35,630 nucleotides of DNA from Rhizaria sp. SCN 62-66. Taxonomy: Eukaryota > Rhizaria, unplaced. Both the position numbers and the translations under genes were made by a program. Location: assembly GCA_001724265.1 (NCBI GenBank), contig MEDY01000316.1, positions 1-35,630 on the forward strand, in the 5' to 3' direction. Positions 1 through 12,000 of the stretch are shown here, in pieces. Each line of letters opens with the position of its first letter. Position 1 is the stretch's first letter. Under the pieces are notes generated by a model, which had not been told where the DNA came from, ran no database searches, and saw only the letters and a program-made list of their open reading frames with translations.

Positions 1-220
1 TGTGTCTCTGATATTATAAATTGTTATTGTTGTTTTCACAGAAAAGAGAAGTCTGTGTTCACAGGAAACGCCACCTTTATATGCCCGCCCCGAAACGACT
101 GTGGGTGGTGTTTGCCCCAGTGTGAGCCTGTGAGACTTGGTGTTTTATGCAGAATGTCGGTTGTGACATTTGTGTTCTATTTGAAGTAGGAACTCTTGTG
201 CTGAGACCAAAACAGACACG
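1..220 (+). promoter_or_regulatory. Upstream region and probable 5' UTR of the 221-2683 gene
   Basis: No convincing gene lies here. Two TATA-like strings are visible, TATAAA at 15-20 and TTTATATG at 77-84, the latter about 140 bases before the ATG at 221. A pyrimidine run ending in an AG at 40-41 looks like a splice acceptor. It is followed by a short frame open to a TAG at 187-189. This could be the last exon of a gene outside the window, but it would leave only about 30 bases before the next ATG, so promoter/leader is the preferred reading. Confidence 0.35.
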
Positions 221-2683
221 ATGGCGAGCGACCCTAGTCAAATGACTCCGTCACAGCTTCAATACTTCGCTCTCCTGCACACCGAAATTAGCCGCGCCAT
301 TGATCTGACGCCAGATTGCAGCGCTTTGTCGAAGCTTAGCAGTGCCCTTTTCTGCTCTCCTCATGTTGACGTGCTTTGCTAAAGTGGGGTTGTTCAACTC
401 CTTCTGCAGTCGCTGATATTCTCTGGTGATGTGGAAGCAAACCCAGCTTTCACAGATGCTGTCATGGAACGGTCCAAGATCATCATCAGGTTTCTTGAAC
501 AGGTGCCTATGTACGCTGGTGGTCGTGAACACCTTGCAGACTGCTTCACTGTTGAAAAAATTGCAGCTATTCTGCCTCGTCTCTCGCAACTGGGCCTAGT
601 GAAGGAAATTCTCGAGCTTATTGACAGTCTTTCTCAAAAGATACTCCTCACTATGCCTGTCAGGAGCGCTACTTTGGCGCACCTGCTGACCTTTGTGCGC
701 GAAATGGAGCATTTTGTGCGTCAACAACCGGAATCCGCGCCCGAGTACGACTCTGACATCTTCCCCATCCTGCTTTACTCACTGAGGGAACTTGCATCGA
801 GTCGCTCTGAAGATCCGATTGCCGGACCACAAGCTCCGTACGCATCCGTTGCTGCCTTTGTTCCGCTGATACGTGGCGTTATCCGCCGCAATTTATCGCC
901 CGATGCTAATAGTCAGGCCGCCCGCAATGCTGCCTATAGCGCACTGTTCAAGATTTTCCTTAACGACGGCAATAGCAGCGATGATAATGATAGCAACGGT
1001 AGTAACAATGAAGACGCTGTGCAGCGCCGAAACGGTTTGTTGGATTTTGTTCTCAGTGACGACTTTGAGCACCTCCTAGACTTATCGGACTCTGGGTCAG
1101 TGGGAGACCTGTGGTCACTGCTTCTTTGTTTTGATGACGCCACGTTTCCGCTTGTATTTACCCAGCAGCGCGTTGAGCGCATGCTCACATCATTGGACGC
1201 AAACCACTGGGGCTCTACGGACAAACTTTCTGTCTTTATGAGCGTGCTTGCGCTGCTGGCAGAACAGATTCCTGTGTTTGCTCAAAAACTTCCTTATGAG
1301 CCTGATTTTGGAAAGATTCTTGGTTTTATTCAAGATAACATCTCGTATGATGATTTGATTGCTCAGAGTTTACTGCCGATTCACACTGTGGAAGTACTTG
1401 ACAGAATTTTAAGCGCTAGCTCTGATGAAACGCACGTGGCACACCAGTTGCTTTCTTATGGCGCTGTCAAGCTTTGCTGCATACTATTGAGATATTATCT
1501 TGTTTCAGATCGCAGTTCGTTGGGAGAGCACCATAACACGCTGCGCCTTCGTGTTCTACGTGTTCTTCTTAGCTCCAGTACCGCCCCGTCTAACCTTGCT
1601 GTTCACGACAGCGATGCTGCTCCGGAGAACCCATTCTTGACCGAGTTTATTAGAGCTCGAGGGCCGCAAGCGCTCGAGCTGCTGCGCTATGATGACTGCA
1701 TGCAAAAAAACGACGGTGGCTCAGCTCTGCCTGAGCTATTGCAGCTGCGCGTTCTGCTTGCGAACAGTGACGCTGGTGTGCATGATATAGCTGCAACTAA
1801 TGAGCTGTGCGTCCAGACTACCGCAGAGATGCGTGTGTTTGTGCAGCCGACAAGTGGATGGCAAGACGCCTTTGATGCGCACATTGCGTGCAGTCTGGAA
1901 GAGAGTGGCTTCCCGCGTCGGGTTAAGTATGATCACAGCGCTGATGATTATCAGACTCTGCCAGCTCCCCTGCGGGCCAACTGCGTGCCATCGACAGCTG
2001 CAGTGGCTCTGCTGCAAGCCAGGGCGCGCGAGCGCATTTTGCTTTATAGCCGTGATAACATTGTTGCTTGCCACAGGATATCGGATGTCGTAATGGGAAT
2101 GAAATTTGTTGGTTCGTTGCAGAGCGAGTACTGCAAGGTGATCCGACTCGACAACAAGAGGTTCCCCTGCAATGCTGCACACTTTTGTGTGGCAGCAGGA
2201 CAGGCTCTCATTGGCAACCGCATCCATACGTGCTTTGTGCCGCCTGGGGTGACATCGCTGCCGTATGTCACGTTCTACCACAGTAGTGACTATGCCCCCT
2301 GTGCCTCCGCGCCTCTGAGGCTTCCTGACAGCGACATTGTCTATGGCGAGTACACTGAGCCGCATGTGGTTGCTGACACGGGCGAGACCGCGACATATGC
2401 CGTCGGTACTGTGCTGATGTATCCCCGTGCCGTCCTACCAGTGCAGTCAACGGACACACCGTGGTTCATCGTTTTCAAACCTTGCGCGATAAGCCTTCTG
2501 CGGGGTGCCGTACCCGTCGGTCGCGTCATTTCGTGTGTTGAAGGAAACGAGCCTAGACTTCATGACAGTGGGTCTGAGCCCTTCAACGCTGCAGTGTTGC
2601 GATGCTTCGAGTCGCAATATGAGGCTAATGAATGCCGAGGTGCGACCATTGCATTTAAGGCATTTAGGGCTGCTGCGCAGTAG
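221..2683 (+). CDS. Orphan alpha-helical repeat (ARM/HEAT-like) protein, with in-frame TAA at codon 54
   Basis: From ATG 221 to TAG 2681 there are 820 sense-or-stop codons in one frame, with one in-frame TAA at 380-382. I do not recognise the family. Residues 1-75, read through the TAA, look like paired amphipathic helices; the segment just after the stop (SGVVQLLLQSL) resembles the third helix of an armadillo repeat. Leu-rich helical segments continue to roughly residue 480. They are interrupted by an acidic Asn/Asp/Ser linker near residues 248-268. The C-terminal third looks more mixed or beta-rich, and no catalytic motif was seen. Base composition is clearly more balanced than in the GC-rich neighbours, and homopolymer tracts are absent. 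If the TAA is a true stop, the next in-frame ATG is 464, giving 739 aa. A 39-base intron (371-409, GTG...CAG) would also remove the stop, but it is much shorter than the other introns and lacks the GTAC donor. The terminal TAG is followed by CAC TCA AAT TGA. Confidence 0.8.
380..382 (+). other. In-frame TAA inside the 221-2683 coding region
   Basis: The codon lies in the same frame as both the ATG at 221 and the long open frame downstream. Protein-like sequence continues on both sides. No GTAC donor occurs between 221 and 430, so the usual intron type of this window cannot remove it. Confidence 0.85.
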
Positions 2684-3049
2684 CACTCAAATTGACTTTA
2701 TCATATTTATAAACCAGATTTTAGATGTCACTCCATCATTGATTTCAATAATTTTTGTTTTTTTTGTTTGAATATTTTTAAGCTATTTTCTGTCGTTCTA
2801 TTTTTAGATCGCTTGAAAACAATTCAAAATAATCAAACATGCAGTGACTGTAGACTGCAAATGAAGTAAAGAAACAAATATAGTGAATTTATAATTAAAA
2901 AAAGGATTGTGTATTAAAACTTAATGAAATCTACAGTTGTATACGTATTGACAGATAAATATACGTGCATTACCGTATGTAAACACCAATTTTCGCCAGA
3001 CACTCTCAGACTCGAGGCGAGGTGACGTGAGAGACGTTTGTGCGTGAAA
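2684..3049. other. AT-rich convergent 3' spacer
   Basis: This 366-base spacer lies between the 3' ends of the helical-repeat gene (+) and the Sec8 gene (-). It is AT-rich with A and T runs and should hold both 3' UTRs and polyadenylation sites. I saw no gene and no RNA gene in it. Confidence 0.6.
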
Positions 3050-6000
3050 TTAGAGATAAAGGTCCCTCGCGGCGCGGTCGTGGCACATGTTCTTAATGCT
3101 GCGCAGCGCCTCATACTGGTCGCGCGTAAAAAGACCCTTGTTAGCGGCTTCAAACTCGTCCAGACTCTCCGGCGTCAGCCCCAGCAGCTCGACGTAAGTA
3201 CGCGCGTGGTCAAAGCAGCGCTCGGAAAACTCGGCCACAGCGGGACCCGTGAGCGGGCCCGCGCCCGCGCCGCCCCTGCGGCCCGCGCCGGCCTCCCCCG
3301 CGCCCGCGCCAACGCCGCCGTCGCCGCCGCCGTCGCCACCGACAACATCGAGGTTGACGAGGTTCTGCTGCAGCGCCACGAGCGCGCGCGCGAGGCGGTC
3401 CAGCCCCGCGGGCGAGACTTGCCTGCGGACCAGGTTCGACGTTGCGTGCACCACTACGGCGCTCATCAGCGCCGCCACGCCACCAAAGACGTAGCGCACG
3501 CGCACGGAGCCCGCGGCGTCGCCGCCCCACGCGCGCGCCAGCGACTCGCGCAGCAGCGCCAGGGCCGCGTTGAGCTCCAGCGCCGCCGCGGGCGTCTCGC
3601 CGCCCGACGCGGACGCGTCCACCGTCGCGCCCCCGTCTGCGGCTGCGGCAGCAGCGGCGGCCGCAGCGGCGGCGGCGGCGGCGCGCTCGGCAGCGGCGGC
3701 CGCGGAGCTGTGTCCGTGTCCCTGCGCAGCGGCAGCGCGCACGCAAAAGTCACCGAAGCGGAGCTTGCCGAGGTGGTGTCCGACGAGCGCGCAGACTTCA
3801 AGGCGCAGCGTGTGGTAGCACTGGTTCGCCAGCGCCAGACACTCGCGCGCGAGCCCGTAGCGTTCGTCCTCGAACGCCGTGCGAAGCGGCAGCGCGGCCG
3901 CGGCGGCGCTCGCGTCCGCGGCGTCGGCGTCGGTCGCGCCTGTGTCGTAGCCGGCCACGGCGGTGATGGCCGACGCAGCCGTGCGCGCCATGACGGCCGG
4001 CACCGACAGCACAGCCACGGCGGCGCCCGCGGCGGCGTTGACCACGGCGGCCGCGGTGGAAATCGTCGGCGCCGCCACGGGCTGCAGCGCCGTCGCCGCG
4101 CGGGCCGCCGCGGCGCGCGCCGAGACGGCCTCGCGCTCGCGCTCGCGGATCAAACTCTCGGCGACGACTGCGAGCTCGGGGCCGCGGCGCACGCGGGCCG
4201 CGGCGCCGTCGCCGCGCGCGCCCGCACCGGCGCCGGCCGCGGCCGCGGCCGCGGCAGCGGAGGCGGGCACGGAGGACGCGATGAGCGCAGTGTGCGTGAG
4301 CGACGAGGAAAGGTACCCGTTGGGTACGGAGGGCGCGACGAGGCGTGGGATCGCGGGGGCGCCGAAGAACGCTCTCAGGCGGTCGCTGCCGCTGCTGGCG
4401 CCGACACCGCCCGAGCCTGAGCCAGCGCCCGCACCGTCAGCGCCGACGCCGGCGCCCGCGGAGCCCGAACCCGGACCGGCGACGCTGCCTTCGAGCAACA
4501 CGCTGTCGTCGCCGCAGCAGTCGTCGTCGTCGTCGTCGTCCGCGGCCGCGGTGGGCTGCAGCACGGCTAGCGCGGCCGCGGCCGCCGCAGCGAGTGCCTG
4601 CGGCAACGAGTCCGCGGAGGCCGTGGGCAGCGTGTAGATGGGCACACCGCGCACAACAACCGCGCCCGCGGCCGAGGCGGAGCTGGCGCCCGGCTCGCCC
4701 ATGCCGCCGGCCGCCGCGGCGACAGCGGCAGCGGCGGCGGCGGCGGAGGAGAAGCCCGTGGCGTCGTCGCCGAGCGTGCCGCCGGCGCCGCGCGCGAGGG
4801 CGCGAGACGCGGCGATGGCGGCGGCGGCGGAGCGCGGGGCCACTGTCGCGACTGCGAAGTCAAGCGCACGCACGCGGGCAAGCACGAGCGCGACAGCCGA
4901 GCTCAGCGCGGGGGTCGGCGCGGGCGCGGGCGGCGCGGGGGCCGTGCAGGGCCCGGTGAACGCGCGGAGCGCCAGCGTCGCCTCGAGCAGGGTCGCGGTG
5001 GTCGCGGCGACGGCGACGGCGGAGCGGTCGCACGCCATGCCCGTCGCGGCCGCGGCGGGGCCGGCGGCGGCGCCCGGGAAGGTCACGTGCTGCGCCACGA
5101 GCGCCGAGCGCGGGGTGGTGAACAGCGCAGCCACCGACGCGGGTGCGGGCGCAGTCGCGGCGGCGCCCAGCGAGGCGGCGGATCGGCGCGGCTTGCCCGC
5201 AGCGCCCGCGGCCGAAGCTGAGGACGACGAGGACGCCGCGGCGGCCGCGGCGGCCGCGGCGGAGGGGTGCAGCGGCGCGGGCGGGGGGATGTGCGGGCGC
5301 GGAAGCCGGTAGAGCTGGTCCGACAGCCAGTCGAGCGAGTACCCCAGCAGCGCGAGCGCGGCGGTCGGCCGCGAGGGCCACGGCACCGAGGATGCGGCGA
5401 GGAACGAAGCGCCGCCCGCGCCGGAGTCGCCGCCTGGGACGTCGTCGTAGACGGACGCGTTCGCGCCGCCAGAGGACGCAGTGGGGATCGCGGCGGGCAG
5501 CAGGCGGTGCGCGGGCACGGCCAGCTTGCTGTCGCGGCCGCCAAGGTACAGGAAGCCTAGCACGGGCGAGGCGGGACCGAAAAACGCCTGCACCTCGCTC
5601 TCGTCAAACCCGTCGCCGCCCGCGCCGCCGCCGCCGCCGCCAGCGGAGGAGGAAGCCGCGGAGCCGGTCGAGACCGCCCCGGCCGGCGCGGTGCCACTGC
5701 TGCCGCTAGTCGAGTGCGCGCTGCGGGGCACGCCGCGGAGGTCGCGGAACCACGCGTCGTTGGCGCGCAGCGCGGTCGCCGTCGCGGGCTCGCGGACGAG
5801 CGTCGCGGCCAGGGTCGAGCCCACGGCGGCGGCGGCCGCGGCCGCGGCGGCGGCGGTCGCGGCGGGCGTGGGGGAGGCCGCGCCGCCGCCGGTGACGGTG
5901 TTGCCGTCCGCGGACTCTGCGGCGGCGGCGGCGGCGGCCATGCTGTCGGCGAGTGTCTGCGGGATGACGCTCGTGGTGGCCTGCTGGTAGCGCGCGCGGC

Positions 6001-9000
6001 AGCGGTGTAGCAGCATGCGCACGATCTGGCTAATCACGGCGCTGACGCGCGACGCGTGATGCGGCAGCAGCAGCAAGTCACACATGAGCGCTTCGACCAT
6101 GCCCGCGATGTCGGCGACGCACTTGACCAGCAGGCGCGGGCGCACGGCCGAGCCCCAGGCCAGTCCGCCCCCGCCGCCGCCGCCGTTGCCGTTGGTGGTG
6201 CTATTGCTGCCCGCGCCGCCGCCCCCGCCGCCGAAGCCCAGCTTGGCCACACCGGCGCCGGCGCCCGTGGCAACCGCGCGCCCGCGCGTGCCAGACAGCG
6301 CGCTCGCGAACGCGGCCAGCGCGCGGCCCGGTGCGCTGCCGCCGTTGCCGCTGCCGCCATAGAGGCCGCCGCTGTAGCCGCCGTGTCCGTGTCCGTGGTG
6401 TCCGTCGGTCTGCCACGAGCAAAGGTACGCGGCCGTGCGCGCACCCGCGGGCGGCAGCGTGGCAGCGTCGATGGGGGCGAACGCCGCCGGGTCCGAGAGG
6501 ATGCGCTCGGCGGCGGCCATGGCATCCGCGGCAAGCACGGGCACCACGCTGTGCGTCGCGAAGTGGGCCGCGAAGCGGTGCAGCGGGCGCGGTGAGGCCA
6601 GCGGCAGCAGCGAGAGCAACGAGAGCAGCGGCGTGTCGGCGATCGCGGTCGTCACGCCCAGCTCGGCAGCGCTGCTGCCCGACACGAGCCCGACGCCCGA
6701 GTCGAGCGACGTTGCCGCCGCGCTCGCCGCGCCCAGCGCAGCCCCGGCGGCGCGCGCTTTGTGGAGGTACTGCCACGCCTGGCGCAGCGCCTGCGCGGCG
6801 ACGAGCGCGTCGCCCGGGGTCGCGGCGCGCGGGAGGATGTCCCCGCCGCGCGGGCCCGGCAGCGCGCGCGCCAGCGGGTCGCGCAGCACGTCGAACAGCG
6901 CCGCGTACACGCCCGCGGCCGCAGCGGGCGCCACGGGCGTCGCGGCGTGCGCGGAGACCGCGGCCGTGAGCAGCGACGAGGTACCACTGGCGACGGCGGG
7001 CGGCAACAGCACGCCGCCGCTGCGGACGACGGCCATGAGCGTGCGCTGCAGGTGGCGGGCGGCGCGCGACTGGCCTTTTCTGCCGGTCTCCGGCGCGGCG
7101 AGGCCGAGCGCGGCGGCCCACTCGGCGTCGATGCGCCCCGCCGCGGCGCCGCGCGGGCGCGGCAGCGGCTCCGACGCCAGCAGCAGCGCGGCGCGCAGCA
7201 CCGCACCGGGGGTCGGCGCGGGGACCAGCGGCGCCGCAGCCGCCGCGGCAGAGGCAGAGGCGGAGCCGGAGGACGCGGCTGCGGAGACAGGCCCGGCGGA
7301 GAAGAGCAGCATGTCCGCGGCGGCGACAAGCGCGGGAGTAACCGACATCTGCAGCGCACGGCGCAGAGCCGCCACGGTCACGCCGGCGCGCGCGGCGGCG
7401 ACCGCGGCGGCGGCGGCCGGCGGCAGCGCGGGGCCGCCCGCGCCCGCACTAATGCCCGCCACACTCGCGCTCGCGCTCGCGCCGGTGCTGGCGCTAGCCG
7501 AGGCGGGGTTAGGCCCCTTGACCGGCGACGCAACCAGCGCAGTGGTGCCGGCCGAAGAGGTCACGCCCGCGCCAACGCCAGCGCCGAGGCCGGTGAACGA
7601 GCCCGACGCGTCCGTCGCCGCGACGATCAGCAACGCCGTCAGCGCGGGCGTGAGTCCGGCCAGAGGCTCACCGTCGCCGCTGGCACTGCCACTGGCACTG
7701 CCGCTTAAGCCCGCCGTGGACGCGGAGGCGGAGTCGTCGCCCTCGCTGATGCGCAGCGCGGACTGGAGCTCGAGCTGCTGTTGGCGGCCACGCGCGGCGC
7801 TGGCGCTGGCCTGCATGCGGCGCACGGCGGCCAGTGCGGCGGCGCCGGCAAGCACCTCCGCGGGCGGGCGCAAGTGCGTCTGGCCCGTGGACACGCCGAC
7901 CATGCCGACGCCGAGCCCGACGCCCGCGAGCGCGGGGCCGAGCCCGACGGGCAGGCCGGAGCGCGCCGCCACAGCCTCGGCCACGGGGGCCGACACGCCG
8001 TACAGCGTGCGCGCAGCCAGCGTCGGCGGGAGCGCCAGCACGGGGAGCAGAAGCGCGCCGTCGTCGCCGCCGGAGCTCGCGTCGCCCGACGCCGCCGACG
8101 GAGACGAGGACGAGGACGGGGGCAGCCACAGCTGCAGCGCGGCGGCTGTCGCGGGGCCGATACCGGAGCCGTTATTGGCCACAAGCGCGGCCGCGGCGCC
8201 CGGTGCAGCGGCGGTGGCAAGTGCCATCATCGCGGGCGCGACGCCGTGGCCCGCGAGCGCGAACGTGTCGACCGTCGCCGCGCAAAGCCGCATGAAGCGC
8301 AAGAGCGGCAGGTACAGCGGCACGAACAGCTGCGACGCCGCGGGCAGCGCGCTAGCGTAGACGCCTGCCAGCACCTGAGCGCCCGCAGCAGCGGCAGCTA
8401 AGGTGGAGCCGCGGTGGCGCCGTGCGGCGACGCCGGCGCTGACGCCTGCGGCGCCGTCGACCCCCGCGGCGGCCTCGGCGGCGCGGCGGCGCGCGCGGCG
8501 CAGCAGGAGCTCCACGGCGGCCGGCTCCAGCCCGTCGCTGGCGGCCGCCGATGGCGGGAACGGGTCGCTGTAGGGCTCGTCCAGCGCGCAGAAGAAAGCC
8601 TCCAGCACGGAGCCGGGCCCCGCGGAGCGCGCGGCGTCTTCCTCGGCCGCCACAGCTTCGTCGTCGTCGTCCTCGGAGCCAGGGTCGAGGTCCATGTCAG
8701 AGTCGCTCGAACTGTCGCCATTGCCGCCGGTGCTAGAGGTCTTGCTGCGCTGGGACGCGGAGATGCCGGTCGCCGAGGAGGAAGACTTGGTGCCACCGGA
8801 GGCGCGCTGACGCTTGGCACCGGAGCGAGCGCTCGCGGCGTCGCCCATCAGCACGCCGAGACCGCCGCCGGTAGACACGATGCCCTGCAAGTTTCAAAAC
8901 AAAAGAACAGAGATGAATAGACGTGAGGCAAATTAATGCGATACAGATCTGACTGATCCATGAACACTATCAATAACACGCAATTGTTTTGTCTTAAAAC

Positions 9001-12000
9001 TAGACTAGTGATGTCGTGAATATGTACCTGGTTGCGTAGCGCCTGCGAGGAGCGCTGCCCGTCCGCGAACGAGAACGTGAGGCCGAATGTGGCGCCAGTG
9101 GCGCCACTCGAGCCCGCGTTGCTGTTACCGAAACCGACACCGCCGTTGTTGGCGCCGGCGTTGCTGTGGTTCGCGTTGTTGTTGGTGGTGTTGGTGGAGG
9201 GCCCGTGCAGCAGACTGAGCCCGACGGGCGTCTGTCCCGTGAGAACGTTCTTGACCGTCGTCACGGCGTGGCCGGCCGCAGTCGCGGCACGCTCAGCGGC
9301 CTGGCCCGCGGCTGTGGCGGCGCGCTCGGCCGCAGCGCCCGCGGCGGCGGCGGCGGCCCCGGCGGCGCCCGCGGCGGCAATCAGCGCGGGCGGCGCGCGG
9401 CGCGGCAGCAGCGAGGCGAACAGAAGCGGCGACGGCCCATTGGGGCCCGCGCCGCCGACGGGGGGCGAGAGCATCGGGGACAGCGGCATGCCGTTGGGGC
9501 CGGCCATCATCGCGGCGGCCGCGCCCGGGCCCGAGCCCGCGGCGGCGCTGCCGCCGGGGCCGAGGACTGGGGAGGTGGAGCCCGTCAGTGCGGCGGCCGC
9601 GGCGGCGAGGGCCGTGCCACGGCGCCGGCTGGCAGCCACAAACGCGGCGGCGGCAGCAGCGGCGCGCGAGTTCTACAAAACGGAACAAAAATAAGATAAA
9701 GTAAAACAGTACTGTTGAATAAAACCATCGTGCAATATTGTAAAAGAAGAAAAGAGAATCCTTCCGGGTGGTTGTCAGTCGCTTTTGCTTTTGCGTTGCG
9801 TCGTACCTGGGGGTTTCCGCCGAGTTGCGGGAGCGCGGGGGCGGCGCCGACCGCGGGGACAAGCGCCGAGAGGCCCGTCAGATCCCCTGCGGCCGCAGCG
9901 GCCGCGGCCGAGGTGACCGTGGTAGGGTCAGCCATCAGCGCCGCAGCACGCGCGGCCGCGTCTGCGACCAGCGGCGCCGCCTCTTCGTCCGCGGCTGCGG
10001 CGGCGGACCCGCGGGCCGGCGCGTAGCCGTCCGCGGAGAAGACGTGCCCGACCTGGTAGGGGTCGCAATGCAGCAGCAGCAAACGCTGGACTTCGATCTC
10101 CACCAGCGTCAGCAGGTCGAGCATGTGCCCGTGCGCGCGCGAGACGACATCCGCCGGGAGCCGCGCCGGCGGGGGCAGCACGGGGGCGAGGATCGTCTCG
10201 GTGCCGGCGACCGTGAGCGGCTGCAGCAGACCGGAGGGGCCGAGAAACAGCGCGCCCGCCGGGTCAGACTGCGGGGGCTGGGGAATCGCGGTGACCGAGG
10301 CCGCCGCGGCAGGCGTCGATGCAGAGGCCGTCAGCAGCCAGTGCATCTGCAGCAGAGACTCCGCAGACTAAAACGCGAAACAAAGGTAGGAATACAAAAG
10401 AATGCAATTAGATCATGACATGAGGACGGTATAAAAGAAAAAGAATACCAAATAGAGAGCTTCACTTTGACCCTCGGCATTTGACGTACGTGTTCGATGA
10501 TGCGCGACGTGACGAGGAAGACGCCCGCGAAGAGTGTCGACAGCGCCTGCGACCGCAGCGCCGCCAGCGCGACGGGCGGCAAGTCCAGCACGATCGGCGG
10601 CAGCACTGCGCGCGACGCCAGCGACCGCGCGGCCACCCAGCGCAGCGCAGCGGCCGCCGCAGCAGCCGCGGCCGCGGCGGCCTGCGTCCCCGCCTCGGCC
10701 TCACCCTCGGACGCCGCGGCCGCCGCCGCCGCCTCAGCTGCAGCAGCAGCAGCGGCGGCGGCGGCGGCGCGGGCGGCCTTGCCACGCACCGAGGAGCCCG
10801 GCGCGGCGGCGGAGACGGAGATGCCGGCCTTGGGCGCGCGGCGGCGGGCGGCCCAGCCGAGCGCGGCGGCGAGCCCTGCGGCGTGGTCCGCCCCCGCGGC
10901 GCCGATGCCCGCGCTGCCGGCAGCGAGATAAAGCGCCTGTGCGATCAGCGCGCGCTCGCGGATCACGGCCGCGGAGACAAGGTTCGACGTCACTCCGACC
11001 GTACCGGCGGCGGCAGCGGCGGCAGCGGCGGCGTTTTGCGTCGCCGCGGCGGACGCGGCCGTGCCCGCGGCAGCTGCGGAGGCCGCGGCAGTGGCGGCGG
11101 CGACCGCTGCCGCAGCGCCGGCCTCCGCGCTCGCGTTTGCGGCGTGCGCGCCAAAGGCTGCGGCGAGCAGCGACGCGCCCGGCGCCGCCGTGGCCGCCGC
11201 GGCCGAGGCCGAGGCCGAGGCGGAGGTGACCTCGCGCGTGATGGTCTGCAGCGCGGCCGGGAGCCCGTTGAGCACGGCAAGCGCGGTCGCCAGCAGCGAG
11301 GTGAGCACGCGCGGCGACTCCAGCGGCGCGGCGGCGAGGCGGGGCGAGTTCTCCAGCACAAGCAGGCGGAACACGCCGCGCAGGTCGAAGACCGAGGTCA
11401 CAAAGCGCAGGTAGCGCCGCGTCTGCGCGACGTCGAAGACGAGCTCCACGGGCCGCTTGGCTGCGGCGGCGACGGACGAGCGCGTGATAGCGCCCGACAG
11501 CCCCGCAGCTGCGGCCGTGGCGGCTGCCGTGGCGGCAGCGATGTGGAGCTGTTCGACGACATCGGCCTCGGCCGCGGCGGCGAGGATGGCCACGAAGGGC
11601 GAGAACCGCGATGTCTCGAGCTCGTCACCGTCCGGACTAGCAGCGACGCCGCCACCGTCGCCGCCGCCGTAGGGGTTGCGGCCCGCGTCCGTGCCCGTCG
11701 TGCCGCCGCTGCTGTTGTTGTTGTTGAGCCCCACGGGGAGCGCGGACGCCATAAACGCCGCGACGTTGGCCGTTCCCGCCGCGCCGCCCGTCGTGGAAGC
11801 GCCAGTGCGCCATGCCTGCGCGGCGTCGGTCGGGGCGCCACCCGCGGCGCCCGCGCCCGCGCCGGTGTTGAGCGGCGCAGCGGGGGCGAAGATCGACCGC
11901 ACGCCCGCGCGGCGCCCGGTGAGGCCGCCGCGCACCCCGGCGCCGTCGACAGCGCTGCTGCCGGCTCCGGTGGCCGCGGATGAGGCAGACGCGGAGGCAG

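Noticed and set aside
42-189. Last exon of an upstream gene after an acceptor-like AG at 40-41, with several Cys codons
   Set aside because: It is only about 49 codons with no recognisable domain, and would leave about 30 bases before the next gene. A chance open frame is as likely.
371-409. A 39-base intron that would remove the TAA in the first gene
   Set aside because: It is far shorter than every other intron here, lacks the GTAC donor and would delete a sensible ARM-like helix. It is kept as an alternative, not annotated.
1736-2365. 209-codon minus-strand ORF opposite the first gene
   Set aside because: It is antisense to a longer, coherent frame and contains no family motif.
6435-8360. 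641-codon plus-strand ORF opposite the Sec8 gene, and similar long antisense ORFs at 3038-4420, 10481-11983 and 12365-13585
   Set aside because: They are shadows of GC-rich codons in the Sec8 exons. They show no domain, and their amino acids are those expected from reading Ala/Gly-rich codons in other frames. The Sec8 frame has family motifs and consistent splice sites.
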